Assembly (NCBI GenBank): GCA_963677175.2 | Contig: CAXXES010000006.1 | Location: forward strand, 1 to 64,000 | Length of the DNA: 64,000 nucleotides | Direction of reading: 5' to 3' | From: Sunxiuqinia sp963677175 | GTDB taxonomy: Bacteria > Bacteroidota > Bacteroidia > Bacteroidales > Prolixibacteraceae | In this document: positions 43,525-53,489 of the stretch, one piece after another | Position numbering within the stretch: the stretch's first letter is position 1 | How the letters are laid out: the number at the start of each line of letters is the position of its first letter | Notes under the pieces: generated by a model | The model's input: the letters and a program-made list of their open reading frames with translations, nothing else | Databases searched by the model: none | Told to the model about the DNA's origin: nothing | Translations under genes and position numbers: made by a program

Positions 43525-44151
43525 TTAATCTTTGCGTCCAAACATCTTATTTTCGTTGATGTTTTCCAGCAATAGCAGGCCTGAAGGGGTTACAACAGAC
43601 CGTAGAGAATAATAGATCAGATCTTTGACCAGCACTTCCGGGTCGGAATCATCTCCATGAGAAATCGCTGCATTGGTTATAATACTCGCTGAAACACTGA
43701 GTAATAAGCAGCAAAATGGTCTGATTTCCAATACTGGAATGAACAGCACTTCCTCTATCCCTTTTTCCAATACCCCGCCTACTTTTTCATAAACCAGTTT
43801 TTCTATCCCATAATTGAAAAGGCTGTACTGGACAGGATAGTATTTTTTTAAAGTCCAAATTGCTGTAAGACGGTTACATTGCTCTAAAAAAAAGTACCTG
43901 TACAGGTTAAAGAACGCTTCTATTGAGTTTCCCGATTCAAAAAGAATATGATCCATTTGTTTCCTAATCATTCGTTCCAGTTCGTGAAGTACTGCCGAAA
44001 TAAGTTGTTCCTTACTTTGAAAATGTTCATAAATTGTCTTTTTCGACAGATGCCCCTCAAATGCAATGTCATCCATCGTCACGCTTTTGAATCCATAGTG
44101 AAGGAAAAGTTCCGTTGCAACGTTAATTATCTTGAGCCGTGCTGTTTCCAT
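43525..44151 (-). CDS. TetR/AcrR family regulator
   Basis: A 208-aa protein with an N-terminal helix-turn-helix (RLKIINVATELFLHYGFKSVTMDDIAFEGHLSKKTIYEHFQSKEQLISAVL), followed by a helical ligand-binding domain with LILLEN-like aliphatic helices. It stands at the upstream end of the lipid/glycosyltransferase run and is likely its regulator or that of the patatin gene. The ligand is unknown. Confidence 0.88.
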   Translation of the reverse strand: METARLKIINVATELFLHYGFKSVTMDDIAFEGHLSKKTIYEHFQSKEQLISAVLHELERMIRKQMDHILFESGNSIEAFFNLYRYFFLEQCNRLTAIWTLKKYYPVQYSLFNYGIEKLVYEKVGGVLEKGIEEVLFIPVLEIRPFCCLLLSVSASIITNAAISHGDDSDPEVLVKDLIYYSLRSVVTPSGLLLLENINENKMFGRKD

Positions 44152-44283
44152 GATTGCAATGATTTTGTAGTTTTAAAAATGATTGTCCATTTCTATACCC
44201 AACTTGTGCTATTGTAGTGGTCATTGGTCGTCATTTTAATATTTCACCTCAGTATATCATTTAAGAGAATTTTATTAATGTCG

Positions 44284-46503
44284 TTAAAACCAATACCCCA
44301 AATTCGCCGAGAAAGTCAGGTCATCGCTTAAATCGGAATAGCCCAGTCCAATATCCACTGGTCCGAATAGTGTTTTCATCGAATATTTAATACCTCCACC
44401 ATATACCGTGTTTGCCTTTGTCCAGTTGGCAGGCGAACTTCCCTGCTGCAACATATTGAACATAAATGAAACATATTGAGATTTGGAAAGCTTTAACCGA
44501 AGGCCCAGCAGCCCAATGGCGGAATAACGATCTGCCACGATAACCGGGGGTAGTCCATAAAAAGGAAGGTGATAACTGAAATATTGTGAGTAAGAATCTC
44601 CGCCAATGAACGTAGCTTTTGCCATCAGATAATCGGAACTAAGCAATGCACGGCCATACAGATTGAATAAAAGGGTCGTGTTGTGCCATAAAGGGATTAC
44701 ATTCTTCATTTTTAGAAGAAGGGTAGAATTAACTTTTTCGTTCTTAAAATCTGCATCCAAAGAAAACTCAGTATACAGGTTTGTTCCCCTCGACGGGAAA
44801 TAGAAATCGTCCATGTTGTCCAGTAAAAAATACGAGAAAACACTTGTGTTAAACCGGTCCACTGTAGTTGCTGAAACATCAGAAAAACTGCTACTCTTAA
44901 TGTAAGCATCGCCACCAAAGTATTCCTCCTGTAAACCAAGCCCTAAATTATACTGTCTTAGAAAAGACTGGTATAGGTAAATTGATCCTGAAGCATAAAA
45001 CAAATCTGCATTCATAAGTTTGTCGCCTTTTTCATAGATGTCGTAATTCTGATACTTTCCCTTTATTTCCGCTCCTACAGTAGGGAAGTCATTTTTATTT
45101 GTTTCAGCCATCATGCTAAATCCCGGATTGGCCGACAATTCAGCGGTAGCAGATAAAAGTCCGAATGTATTCGAGTAGTTTTTTCGGGTTACGTTTAAAA
45201 GTAAGGCCGCCGCATCGGTTGTATTGACCTTGAAGCCAATATTCATGAAAAACTCTTTCTCTGTAGTGATGTATAGCTCCAGTATTTTTCCGCCATTCGC
45301 GTGATCATTGAGTGTGAAATAAATCTTTTCAAAACCTCCGTAACCGTAAATACGGTCAATGGCATTTTTGATTTCCTCATAGGAATAATTGCCTGGAACC
45401 GGCAAATTGAGCCTCTTCAGAAGAAATGCTTCATTCAGCTGTTTGGCTCCTGTCAAATGCACGTCGTCGATCTGCCATTTGTCAGGAGCGATAAATACGC
45501 TTGATTTTTCCCTGGATCTCAGTTGGTATTTTTCCTTCAATTCCTTCAGTTGTCCCCGTACCAGCCCGGCAGCTTCTCTTCCGCGCAGAATCAGGGTATC
45601 TGCGGCTTCACCGGTAAAGCTTGAAACGGAGTAGCCGGTAATGTTGGGACGAATGATCAAATCGCAAATACCGGTATTGGCAGCACCTTTTTCCATTCCC
45701 AGGAAATTGATCATCTGACCAACGATCTCGCCCATTGATTTGATTTCTTTCCGGGTATAAAAACCACCCCGTATGTCAACGCCGATAATAATATCGGCCC
45801 CCATTTCCTTCGCCACGTCGGCAGGGAAATTATTGACAATTCCTCCGTCAACAAGGATCATCCCATCTCTTTTAGATGGCCCAAAAACCCCGGGGATGGC
45901 CATGCTTGAGAACATGGCTGAAGGCAAAAACCCACTCTTCATCACCACTTCCTCCCCAGTTTCAAGGTTCGCCGCCACGCAGGCAAACGAAATGGGCAAT
46001 TTTGAGAAATCGGCGTCTTTGGGAACATTTCCTGCCAGCCCGCAAAATAGGTTCATCACGTTTTGTCCTTTGATTACCCCCAGGGGAAGGCTTAATTTTT
46101 TGTTATCGCCATACGGGAGTGAAAACAGGTACCGCTGATTGAGCTCCTTATCATTTTCGGACAAGTACTGACGAGGAACATCGTCCGATAAAATGGCTTC
46201 CCAGTCTTGCTTTTCAATAATTTTGTGGATATCATCGGCGCTATACCCGATTGAATAGAAACCACCAATCAGGCTGCCGATACTGGTGCCTACGATAATG
46301 TCGATGGGAATTCCTTCTTCCTCCAAAACTTTCAGCACACCGATATGGGCAAACCCCTTGGCTCCGCCCCCGCTTAAAACGACTGCTACTTTAGGATAAG
46401 GAACCGAATCAGTAGCGGATTGAGCCTGTATCGTTTTTGATAAAAGCAGGGCCAATACCAGGAACAAAAACTGAAAGAAAAGCTGTTTGTTGATCAATTT
46501 CAT
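44284..46503 (-). CDS. patatin-like phospholipase fused to a BamA/TamA-type barrel
   Basis: A 739-aa protein with a signal peptide, then a patatin domain (about 38-320). It has the oxyanion motif SGGGAKGFAHIGVL, nucleophile S74 in GTSIG and the catalytic Asp in DGGIVNNFP. A POTRA-like segment (DDVHLTGAKQLNEAFLLKRLNLP) and a C-terminal 16-strand barrel ending VDIGLGYSDLSDDLTFSANLGYWF follow. This architecture (PlpD/FplA-like) displays a phospholipase A at the outer membrane; all catalytic residues are present. Genes on both sides run in the same direction but are separated by more than 100 bases. Confidence 0.93.
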   Translation of the reverse strand: MKLINKQLFFQFLFLVLALLLSKTIQAQSATDSVPYPKVAVVLSGGGAKGFAHIGVLKVLEEEGIPIDIIVGTSIGSLIGGFYSIGYSADDIHKIIEKQDWEAILSDDVPRQYLSENDKELNQRYLFSLPYGDNKKLSLPLGVIKGQNVMNLFCGLAGNVPKDADFSKLPISFACVAANLETGEEVVMKSGFLPSAMFSSMAIPGVFGPSKRDGMILVDGGIVNNFPADVAKEMGADIIIGVDIRGGFYTRKEIKSMGEIVGQMINFLGMEKGAANTGICDLIIRPNITGYSVSSFTGEAADTLILRGREAAGLVRGQLKELKEKYQLRSREKSSVFIAPDKWQIDDVHLTGAKQLNEAFLLKRLNLPVPGNYSYEEIKNAIDRIYGYGGFEKIYFTLNDHANGGKILELYITTEKEFFMNIGFKVNTTDAAALLLNVTRKNYSNTFGLLSATAELSANPGFSMMAETNKNDFPTVGAEIKGKYQNYDIYEKGDKLMNADLFYASGSIYLYQSFLRQYNLGLGLQEEYFGGDAYIKSSSFSDVSATTVDRFNTSVFSYFLLDNMDDFYFPSRGTNLYTEFSLDADFKNEKVNSTLLLKMKNVIPLWHNTTLLFNLYGRALLSSDYLMAKATFIGGDSYSQYFSYHLPFYGLPPVIVADRYSAIGLLGLRLKLSKSQYVSFMFNMLQQGSSPANWTKANTVYGGGIKYSMKTLFGPVDIGLGYSDLSDDLTFSANLGYWF

Positions 46504-46682
46504 AAGCTTACATTTTACTGTTTCTGTTTACCAAGTCAATGTTATATTCTTTAGCATTATTCATAAACCGACCGTTTGGTCTTCAAATATAGGATATAAT
46601 TTTAAAATGGATACAATTTTTCATAAATCTGGGACAGACAGGTTCACGACACTTCCCGAAACGCTTGCTTTTTTCCATGATA

Positions 46683-46886
46683 TCAGTACAATAAAATGAT
46701 ACTCCAGTTATCTTCGTCTCCGTATAAGAAAATTTTGTTTTCGCGGGCAAGCCAACCTAACGCCATTCTTACCTCAGAGCCTTCCATAATTAAATCTTTT
46801 TTGATGTCAGATAGGGTCCTTTCACCTTTTTTGTCCAGGTATCGCCAGATTCGTCCGGCAGTATTACCGATGTCTGTTTTTATCAT
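46683..46886 (-). CDS. small winged-helix protein (DUF2582-type)
   Basis: From the ATG at 46886 (MIKTDIGNTAGRIWRYLDKKGERTLSDIKK) the product is 67 aa, close to the usual size. It has a winged-helix core with the typical SDIKKDLIMEGSEVRMALGWLARENKIFLYG pattern found in many Bacteroidota. Possibly a DNA- or protein-binding regulator; the target is unknown. An alternative start at 46928 would add fourteen residues encoded by the terminator region. It stands alone behind the terminator of the efflux operon. Confidence 0.8.
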   Translation of the reverse strand: MIKTDIGNTAGRIWRYLDKKGERTLSDIKKDLIMEGSEVRMALGWLARENKIFLYGDEDNWSIILLY

Positions 46887-46916
46887 AGCTTCATTTTTTA
46901 TTGGTTCTGGTAAATA

Positions 46917-46961
46917 AAGCCCCTGCAACCAATGGCTTCATGGATTTTATGGCAGGGGCTT
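46917..46961 (-). terminator. terminator at the end of the RND-TolC operon
   Basis: A 10-bp stem, AAGCCCCTGC (46917-46926) with GCAGGGGCTT (46952-46961), lies 32 bases beyond the tolC stop on the minus strand and is followed by a modest T-rich stretch. It separates the operon from the small winged-helix gene. Confidence 0.6.
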
Positions 46962-46992
46962 GATTGTTTTTCTGTTTCTCAATTTTTAAATT

Positions 46993-48351
46993 TTAATAAA
47001 CTTGTTGAGCAATGGCCTGTTTGTAATAAACCTGCCGGATTTGATAGGTGCTTTTGGCATCGACCAATCCATCCTGTGCCTCCTGAAAAATGGCCTGCGC
47101 TTCGAGCAAGTCAGACGTTGAGAGGATCCCTGCCTCGTAATTGTCGGTGATCACCTGGAGGTGTTCGCGAGCTTGTTCGTCCAGCGATTCGGCCACGCTG
47201 ATCTGTTGATAGCTCTCAGTCAGTTCTTTGTAAGCCTTCTCCATTTGCAACTTCATTAATTCCGATTTCTCGTCCAGGTTGTTTCTGGCCACATCAATTT
47301 TAATTTCATGCTCCTTTAACTTATGCGAACCTCCCCACCAGTCGGAGATCGGGATGGACAAGGTTGCAAATGCAATTCCGTAGGTATTTTGCTCATCGGC
47401 AAAATCCATGTATTGACCTTGTACGCCTACGGCTAGTTGCGGTAAAAACTCGCCGCGGGCCAGGCGTTTTTGCAAAATCCCTGCATCGACGGCCTTGTTC
47501 AACAGTTGATATTCACTTCGGTTTGTGAGGGCTGTTGCAGGCGGTAGGTACAACACTTCAGGCACAACGGTACTAAATGCAGTATCCTGTAATCGAATAT
47601 TCTCTGAATATTCCACCCCAATGTGTTGGCACAGGGCCATTTTAACCAGCGAAATTCCATTTTCAAGTTTGAGTCTATTTGCATTGGTTTCATTGATTTT
47701 CAATTGAATTTTCAACAAATCGCTTTTTTGAGTTAACCCGGCGTCGAATGAAACCTGAACGTCTTCCAATAAGCTATTGAGAAGGATTTTATAGCTCTCC
47801 AGCGTTTTTCTTTTTGCCTGTAACGAAACCAGCGACCAATAGAATTCTTCGGTTTTCACCACAACATCGCGGGTACTGAGGTTCAGCGTTTCTTCGCTCA
47901 CTTCTTTGCCCAGTGTGGCAAGTTTATAACCCGAGCGGATACGGCCACCTGCATAAACCGGTTGTGTGGCAGTAAGCATTCCCACATTCATATAATCCAG
48001 TGCTTTTAATTCCAATCCCGGAACATGGGCGTATTGCGTGGCCAAGGCCAAGTTTTCCAGCTTGCCGTCATACACCGGCAAATTCATTTCCGGAGTATTG
48101 ATGTCAATCAAATAATCGTTGGCTTGAAATGCAATCGCCTGGGCATTCACTTTAGGAAAGAAATTGGTGAAAGCATTCTTTTCAATTTCTTCCGACTCAT
48201 TGATCTTCATCCGGGCTTCCTTTAACCGCTTATTATTCTCGATGGCATAAACCTTACACGAATCGAGCGTTAACAGTTGAGCCGATACAGGCAAGGCTCC
48301 CAGTCCCGCAATCAGCATAAGCAAAATATATCGTTTCATTTTTGTTTTCAT
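46993..48351 (-). CDS. TolC family outer-membrane efflux protein
   Basis: From the ATG at 48351 (MKTKMKRYILLMLIAGLGALPVSA) the product is 452 aa with a signal peptide and two TolC repeats. Long heptad-rich helices are evident (ENNKRLKEARMKINESEEIEKNA; ELTESYQQISVAESLDEQAREHLQVITDNYEAGILSTSDLLEAQAIFQEAQ), the latter being the family's hallmark. It forms the outer-membrane channel of the tripartite pump encoded just upstream. The earlier in-frame start at 48375 would overlap the end of the pump gene. Last gene of the operon. Confidence 0.93.
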   Translation of the reverse strand: MKTKMKRYILLMLIAGLGALPVSAQLLTLDSCKVYAIENNKRLKEARMKINESEEIEKNAFTNFFPKVNAQAIAFQANDYLIDINTPEMNLPVYDGKLENLALATQYAHVPGLELKALDYMNVGMLTATQPVYAGGRIRSGYKLATLGKEVSEETLNLSTRDVVVKTEEFYWSLVSLQAKRKTLESYKILLNSLLEDVQVSFDAGLTQKSDLLKIQLKINETNANRLKLENGISLVKMALCQHIGVEYSENIRLQDTAFSTVVPEVLYLPPATALTNRSEYQLLNKAVDAGILQKRLARGEFLPQLAVGVQGQYMDFADEQNTYGIAFATLSIPISDWWGGSHKLKEHEIKIDVARNNLDEKSELMKLQMEKAYKELTESYQQISVAESLDEQAREHLQVITDNYEAGILSTSDLLEAQAIFQEAQDGLVDAKSTYQIRQVYYKQAIAQQVY

Positions 48352-48361
48352 GTTGAATAGA

Positions 48362-51300
48362 TTAAATGGAGGCAAGTTCTTCCTTGTTAGGTCCGCTGCC
48401 CGAAACTTTCCAATACAGTACCGGGAGAACCGTCAGTGTAAGCACCATGCCCACGATCAGTCCAAAGCAGATCACTGCCCCCAACGGCCCCCAAAGCGGC
48501 GAGCGGCTGACAATCATAGGCACAACACCCATTGCCGCCGCCATGGCCGTCAGAAAGATAGGCCGCATCCGCCGCTTTCCGGCAGCTATCGCTGCTTCCT
48601 TGTAAGTATAGCCTTCGTGAGTTACTAAGTGCATGGCATAATCGACCAGGATGATACCGTTACGGACAACAATGCCTGCCAATCCCATAACGCCGATGAA
48701 AGAAGTCATGCCAAAAGGGTAGCCAGTAAGTTTTAAACCCAGGGCGGCGCCCAAAATACTCATTAGCATGGTCGACATGATCAGCAAGGCCCTTCGGGTT
48801 GTTTTAAACTGGATAATCAGAATGAAGAAAATAATTAAGATACTGGTGCCCAGCGAATAACTGAGCGGAATCATGTTTTCGATGGTTGCTTCGTCGTCAC
48901 CTCCGTATTCCAGCGAAAGGCCAACAGGCATGTTCAATTCATCAATTTTGGGTTCTATCGTTTTAAGAACTGTCGAAGGGATGTAACCGCGTTGAACTTC
49001 AGCTTTCACAGTAATGGTCCGCACGCCGTTTCGTCGAGCAATGTGTCCTTCGGTCCATTCGGGTTTCAAGGAGGCAATTGAACGGAGAGGCAGTGATTCC
49101 ATCGTCAAGGGAGACGACACGTAATGGTTTTCAAGGTCATCAATATCATCACGCTGATCTTCCGCTTTCAACAGAACTACGCTTACTGGGTAGTCGCCTT
49201 CCCAAATGGTTGTTACAGGAAGGCCATCCAGCGATGTCATTAACGATGCGGCAACCAGTGTTTTAGCGTATCCAAGCTGCGAGGCCTTATTCCGGTCGAG
49301 CTGAACGCTGATTCCCTGCCGCATTTCGCCCCAATTGTTTTGTACTAAGGTAATACCGGGACTGGCTTTAAGAATTTGTTCCACTTTCTCGGCCGTTTGC
49401 TTCAAATCAGTTAAGCTGTCACCTGAAATGCGTATTTCAATCGGCGCTTCAAAATCTTCCAGGGCCAGTTGTTTCCATTTGATTTCTGCTTCGGGAAAAA
49501 TATGGCTGTATTTTTCGGAATATTCGTGTAATATTTCAATAGTTGCTTCATTCGAGATGGTGTTGACCATTAGTTGACCAAAGTTTTTGGCCGCCATGTG
49601 CGGGGCATACAAATCGTTGAAACGGGGAGAGCCCGTGCCTACAAAACCAGCAACATTGGTTACACGCTCATCGTTTAAGAGTAGCTTTTCCAAACTGTCA
49701 ACCACGGCCTCTGTCTTGTCCAGTGAAGAACCTTCAGGCAAATAGATTTCAACCGGAAATTGACTTCGTTCCATGGCCGGAAATAGCTTTTGGTCAACGG
49801 TCATGAAGATCAAAACTCCTAAAACAACTGATAAAGCTCCTAATACCAGTGTGGTTCTCTCATTTCTGAAAGTCCAGTCCAGCATAGAATCGTAAGTATT
49901 TTGAACCCGGTCAAGGAAACTTTTCTGATCATTCCCGGTTTCTGCCGGTTGTTTATGCAATCCTTTTTTGATGAACACGTAACACATAAACGGGACCAGT
50001 AAAATTGCCACCATCATGGAAACTCCCAATGCAATGCCAATGGTCACCGGGAAGGTGCTGATGAAGTCGCCCGCCATTCCTGTCATGAAAAGCATCATGG
50101 GAAAGAAAGCGACAATAATGGCAGCAGTGGCCGACAGTACCGGAATGAATAATTCGGTTGCTGCTTTCCACGCAGCGTTCCAGGGTGTTTCATGCTGATC
50201 GAGCTTCTCGATGTGGCTGTCGATCACCACGATGGCATTATCAACCACCATGCCCAGTACCACGATCAGCCCAGCCAGCGAAACGATATGCAGCTGAATA
50301 CCTACCAGTTGCATAATGCCGAGTGTAATCAATATGGATACAGGAATGGTCGCACCGGCCACAGCAGCAACACGAAAAGGCAATAAAATTATGGTGACGA
50401 TAATCACAGCCAGGATAGCCATGAGAAATTCAACCATAAAATGTGAAATAGAATGATCAACCACATCCGGCAAATCGGAAATGATGTTGATTTGTACATC
50501 ATCGGTTGTTTTATCGGCAAATTTTGCCATTGTTTCTTTTACATCGTTGCCGAATTGGACGATGTTGTTGCCTTTTTGCATTTCGAGCGAAAGCAGCAGG
50601 GCACTGTTGCCATTGTTGCGGATATAGCTGTCCGGGTCTTCATATTTCCGTTCAACATAAGCAATATCTTTTATCCTGACTATATTTCCTGCCGGATCAG
50701 TATAAATGATCTGATTTAGCAGATCCTCTTCCGACTCAAAACGCGGAGGCAGATGAACCGGAAGAACCAACTGACCGTTATCCAATTCGCCCGAATAAAT
50801 CAGCGATTCCTGGATTTTAAACGAGGCAAAGATTGTGGTTGGATCCACATTGTATTCGTTCAGTTTCTCCTGCCTCACGCGCACGTAAATATTTTCGTGT
50901 TGCGTTCCATACCGCTTTATTTTCGAAACAGAGCTGATCTTCCGGATATCAGATTCCAAATCTTTCAACACTTCTTCCAGTTCGCGGTACGACTTCTTCT
51001 CCGATGACATGGTAATCAGCAGGGCCGATGTGTCGCCAAAGTCGTTGCTCCCCACCAGCGCCAAAACCCCTGTGGGCAATTGCATTTTCAACTCATCAAG
51101 GCCGTGCCGCAACTTCGACCAGAACTGGTCGGCATTTCGCACATTGTCATTTAGTTCCACAAAAATGGTCATCATTCCTTCACTGGAACTGGACTGGGTC
51201 TTTTCCTTGTTGACTTCTTCGTAGCCAAAAATGTAATTTTCAACGGCCGTTGTCAGTTGTTCTTCTACCTCAAGGGAGGTAGCTCCCGGATAAATTCCCA

Positions 51301-51454
51301 CAATGACTCCTTTTCGGATAGTAAACTCGGGATATTCGCGGCGGGGCATATTCTTTAGTGCAACGATTCCGAGAACCATCATGCACAGTACGAATGCCAG
51401 GATAATCTGCCGGTATTTCATGGCAGCTTCAACCAAATTTATTTTTTTATTCAT
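48362..51454 (-). CDS. RND efflux pump, inner-membrane permease
   Basis: From the ATG at 51454 (MNKKINLVEAAMKYRQIILAF) the product is 1030 aa, the full length of an RND transporter, with twelve membrane helices in two sets and two large periplasmic loops. Motifs include VVIDSHIEKL and, in helix 4, GMVVDNAIVVIDSH with the proton-relay Asp region, and TSFIGVMGLAGIVVRNGIILVDYA in the second half. The opening YPEFTIRKGVIVGIYPGATSLEVEEQLT is of the AcrB/CusA-like HAE1 type. It exports hydrophobic compounds driven by protons, with the adaptor and TolC encoded on either side. Confidence 0.96.
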   Translation of the reverse strand: MNKKINLVEAAMKYRQIILAFVLCMMVLGIVALKNMPRREYPEFTIRKGVIVGIYPGATSLEVEEQLTTAVENYIFGYEEVNKEKTQSSSSEGMMTIFVELNDNVRNADQFWSKLRHGLDELKMQLPTGVLALVGSNDFGDTSALLITMSSEKKSYRELEEVLKDLESDIRKISSVSKIKRYGTQHENIYVRVRQEKLNEYNVDPTTIFASFKIQESLIYSGELDNGQLVLPVHLPPRFESEEDLLNQIIYTDPAGNIVRIKDIAYVERKYEDPDSYIRNNGNSALLLSLEMQKGNNIVQFGNDVKETMAKFADKTTDDVQINIISDLPDVVDHSISHFMVEFLMAILAVIIVTIILLPFRVAAVAGATIPVSILITLGIMQLVGIQLHIVSLAGLIVVLGMVVDNAIVVIDSHIEKLDQHETPWNAAWKAATELFIPVLSATAAIIVAFFPMMLFMTGMAGDFISTFPVTIGIALGVSMMVAILLVPFMCYVFIKKGLHKQPAETGNDQKSFLDRVQNTYDSMLDWTFRNERTTLVLGALSVVLGVLIFMTVDQKLFPAMERSQFPVEIYLPEGSSLDKTEAVVDSLEKLLLNDERVTNVAGFVGTGSPRFNDLYAPHMAAKNFGQLMVNTISNEATIEILHEYSEKYSHIFPEAEIKWKQLALEDFEAPIEIRISGDSLTDLKQTAEKVEQILKASPGITLVQNNWGEMRQGISVQLDRNKASQLGYAKTLVAASLMTSLDGLPVTTIWEGDYPVSVVLLKAEDQRDDIDDLENHYVSSPLTMESLPLRSIASLKPEWTEGHIARRNGVRTITVKAEVQRGYIPSTVLKTIEPKIDELNMPVGLSLEYGGDDEATIENMIPLSYSLGTSILIIFFILIIQFKTTRRALLIMSTMLMSILGAALGLKLTGYPFGMTSFIGVMGLAGIVVRNGIILVDYAMHLVTHEGYTYKEAAIAAGKRRMRPIFLTAMAAAMGVVPMIVSRSPLWGPLGAVICFGLIVGMVLTLTVLPVLYWKVSGSGPNKEELASI

Positions 51455-51551
51455 CTTGTTTCCATTTAAAAAGGATAGCCCAAACAACTCGAAGTGCTAC
51501 AGAGGGATTCGGGATTTAGGGATTGTTGGTTGGGACTATCCTTTTATACTG

Positions 51552-52589
51552 TTAGTTGAATTTGATCATCGAATTGTCGGATAATTTGTGCTGCCCTTCA
51601 ACTACAAACCACTCACCCGGATGAAGTCCGGACGTAATACAGAGTTGGTTGTTGATGATTCCTGAAGTTTTGATAGCCCGCCATTTTGCCCGATTGGATT
51701 GTTTGTCGACAACAAACAGGTAGTTGCCATGTTGCCCGTCTTTCATAACCGACTGCATTGGCACCAGTAATCCCGGCTCATTCCCCTCGACCGGCATTTC
51801 AATTTCGCATACCATCCCGGGCCTGAGGGGCAAATCCTGATTTGTGATTTTCAATTTTACTTCGAAGGTCTTTGAAATCTGATTGGCGGCCACCCCAACC
51901 TTGTCAACAACAGCTTTGTACTCCTGACCAGTCAAGGCTGAAAAGCAAACGGTAGCGGTTTGTCCTTTTTGTATTTTATTGATCTCTGTATCGGGTACCG
52001 AAATACGCACCTGAATATCATTGACTGAAATCAACTTAAAAGCGCTTATTCCGGGCATCACATTGGCTCCCTCTTCAATATTCCGAATGCTGATCACCCC
52101 GTTTTCGGGCGCCGTAATCGTGCAATTATTCAAAGCTTCCTTTGCAATATTAGCAGACGAGTTGGCTTGTTCAAGCTTGGCCTTTACGTCTTCCCATTTA
52201 ATTTCGGGCAAGCTCCCTTTGTCGTACACCGTTTTCAGTCGGTTATAAGCATCTTGTGCCTGTTTTTGCATCGCTAAAGCCGCATCGTACGAACTTTGTA
52301 CCGAAGTTTTGTCCAGCTCAGCCAGCACTTGCCCCTTACGAACCTGGCTTCCCTCGTCAACATAAATATGAGCGACTTTCCCGGGCAACTGAAAGCTCAA
52401 TGGAATGGTCAGGGCAGGCTCCGACAGCCCGCTATAGTTGAGCAAAAACTGGTTACTTTGTAGCCTGGCCTCAAGAACTTTAACCGGAACGACGGCTTCC
52501 TGGCTACCCTTTGCATTTTCCGTCTGCTCTTTTTGCGAGCAACTCAAAACCAGCAATCCAATAGCTAAAATGAGAATCTGTTTTTTCAT
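51552..52589 (-). CDS. RND periplasmic adaptor (membrane fusion protein), lipoprotein
   Basis: A 345-aa protein with a lipobox (LILAIGLLVLSC), a hairpin with the split lipoyl domain (PGKVAHIYVDEGSQVRKGQVLAELD; ITAPENGVISIRNIEEGANVMPG), an alpha-helical hairpin between (AMQKQAQDAYNRLKTVYDKG) and beta-barrel domains (LTGQEYKAVVDKVGVAANQISKTFEVKLKI). It links the pump to TolC in the periplasm. Upstream are a TetR regulator and a candidate operator (52636-52652). First structural gene of the efflux operon. Confidence 0.94.
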   Translation of the reverse strand: MKKQILILAIGLLVLSCSQKEQTENAKGSQEAVVPVKVLEARLQSNQFLLNYSGLSEPALTIPLSFQLPGKVAHIYVDEGSQVRKGQVLAELDKTSVQSSYDAALAMQKQAQDAYNRLKTVYDKGSLPEIKWEDVKAKLEQANSSANIAKEALNNCTITAPENGVISIRNIEEGANVMPGISAFKLISVNDIQVRISVPDTEINKIQKGQTATVCFSALTGQEYKAVVDKVGVAANQISKTFEVKLKITNQDLPLRPGMVCEIEMPVEGNEPGLLVPMQSVMKDGQHGNYLFVVDKQSNRAKWRAIKTSGIINNQLCITSGLHPGEWFVVEGQHKLSDNSMIKFN

Positions 52590-52635
52590 TGTTTCATTAT
52601 TTATTGTTTCATTACTTATTCGTTCTAAATACTAT

Positions 52636-52652
52636 ATTCGTTTTTTAGTCGA
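52636..52652. promoter_or_regulatory. candidate TetR operator before the adaptor gene
   Basis: ATTCGTTTTTTAGTCGA resembles ATTCGTTTTTCGGTAGCGA upstream of the tetR gene (53363-53381), sharing the first ten bases and GT..GA. A shared motif ahead of both the regulator and its probable target fits autoregulation. Confidence 0.35.
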
Positions 52653-52760
52653 TTTTTGATATTAAAAAATAGCCCTAACCAGAGTTATCGCTATCTCGTG
52701 TTAAGTCAATGCTCGTCAGAAAAACCTAAGCGGTATTTTAGTCGGTATTTGATAAAAAAA

Positions 52761-53339
52761 TTAGCAAAATATACGCGGCGTAATTAGGTACACAATCTGG
52801 CTCATTCTTTCTTCATCGTAAAAGCCATCCTTCTCCATTCCATACTGAACAAGCCCATAGAACGAGGCCAGGAACATTTCTGCCTGCCAGGGAATATCCT
52901 CTTTGGCTGTTTCCAATTCACCTGAGTCAAAGCCATCCTCCAGAATACGGATGATATAAGCTTGCTCAAATTCCATCATTTTGAGAAAATGTTTTCTGGC
53001 AACTTCCCTAGAGCTACTTTCCTGCTTCATCACCCGGTATAGGTTTGCTTTATTGAAAACTTCCTTGTGAAACTCCAAGATATAAGCAATGAGCTTATCA
53101 ATCATACCTTTATGTTCTTCCACCTTGTTCTTGACGTACTTTCTCAAATTGAGCATTTCCATTTGAATCACCGCATCAAAGACTTCTTCCTTGCTTTTGA
53201 AGTAATGGTAAAGGGTACTTTTGGCTTTCCCGCAGTCTGCTGCTATTTCGTCCATGGTAGTCTTTTTCAACCCGTACTGTTGAAATAGTTGTTGGGCCTT
53301 GCTTAAAATTTCATTTCTTATAATCTCATCTTTTTCCAT
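52761..53339 (-). CDS. TetR/AcrR family regulator of the efflux operon
   Basis: From the ATG at 53339 (MEKDEIIRNEILSKAQQLFQQYG) the product is 192 aa. The N-terminal helix-turn-helix is LFQQYGLKKTTMDEIAADCGKAKSTLYHYFKSKEEVFDAVI; the rest is helical ligand-binding sequence. It precedes the adaptor/pump/TolC genes on the same strand and is likely a repressor of the operon, relieved by a pump substrate. A GTG one codon upstream is an alternative start. Confidence 0.9.
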   Translation of the reverse strand: MEKDEIIRNEILSKAQQLFQQYGLKKTTMDEIAADCGKAKSTLYHYFKSKEEVFDAVIQMEMLNLRKYVKNKVEEHKGMIDKLIAYILEFHKEVFNKANLYRVMKQESSSREVARKHFLKMMEFEQAYIIRILEDGFDSGELETAKEDIPWQAEMFLASFYGLVQYGMEKDGFYDEERMSQIVYLITPRIFC

Positions 53340-53362
53340 CACAAATACTATTTATCGACCAA

Positions 53363-53381
53363 ATTCGTTTTTCGGTAGCGA
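53363..53381. promoter_or_regulatory. candidate TetR operator before tetR
   Basis: ATTCGTTTTTCGGTAGCGA lies 24 bases upstream of the tetR start and repeats the core of the motif at 52636-52652. Supported by similarity and position only. Confidence 0.35.
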
Positions 53382-53489
53382 AATAACTAAAAGGAATTTC
53401 ATTCTCCAAGTAATTTGATGTTAAAAAATCAACAAGTCATGTTTTTTTAACAAACAGTTATAATTTCCAAACCCAATACACAAGCCATT

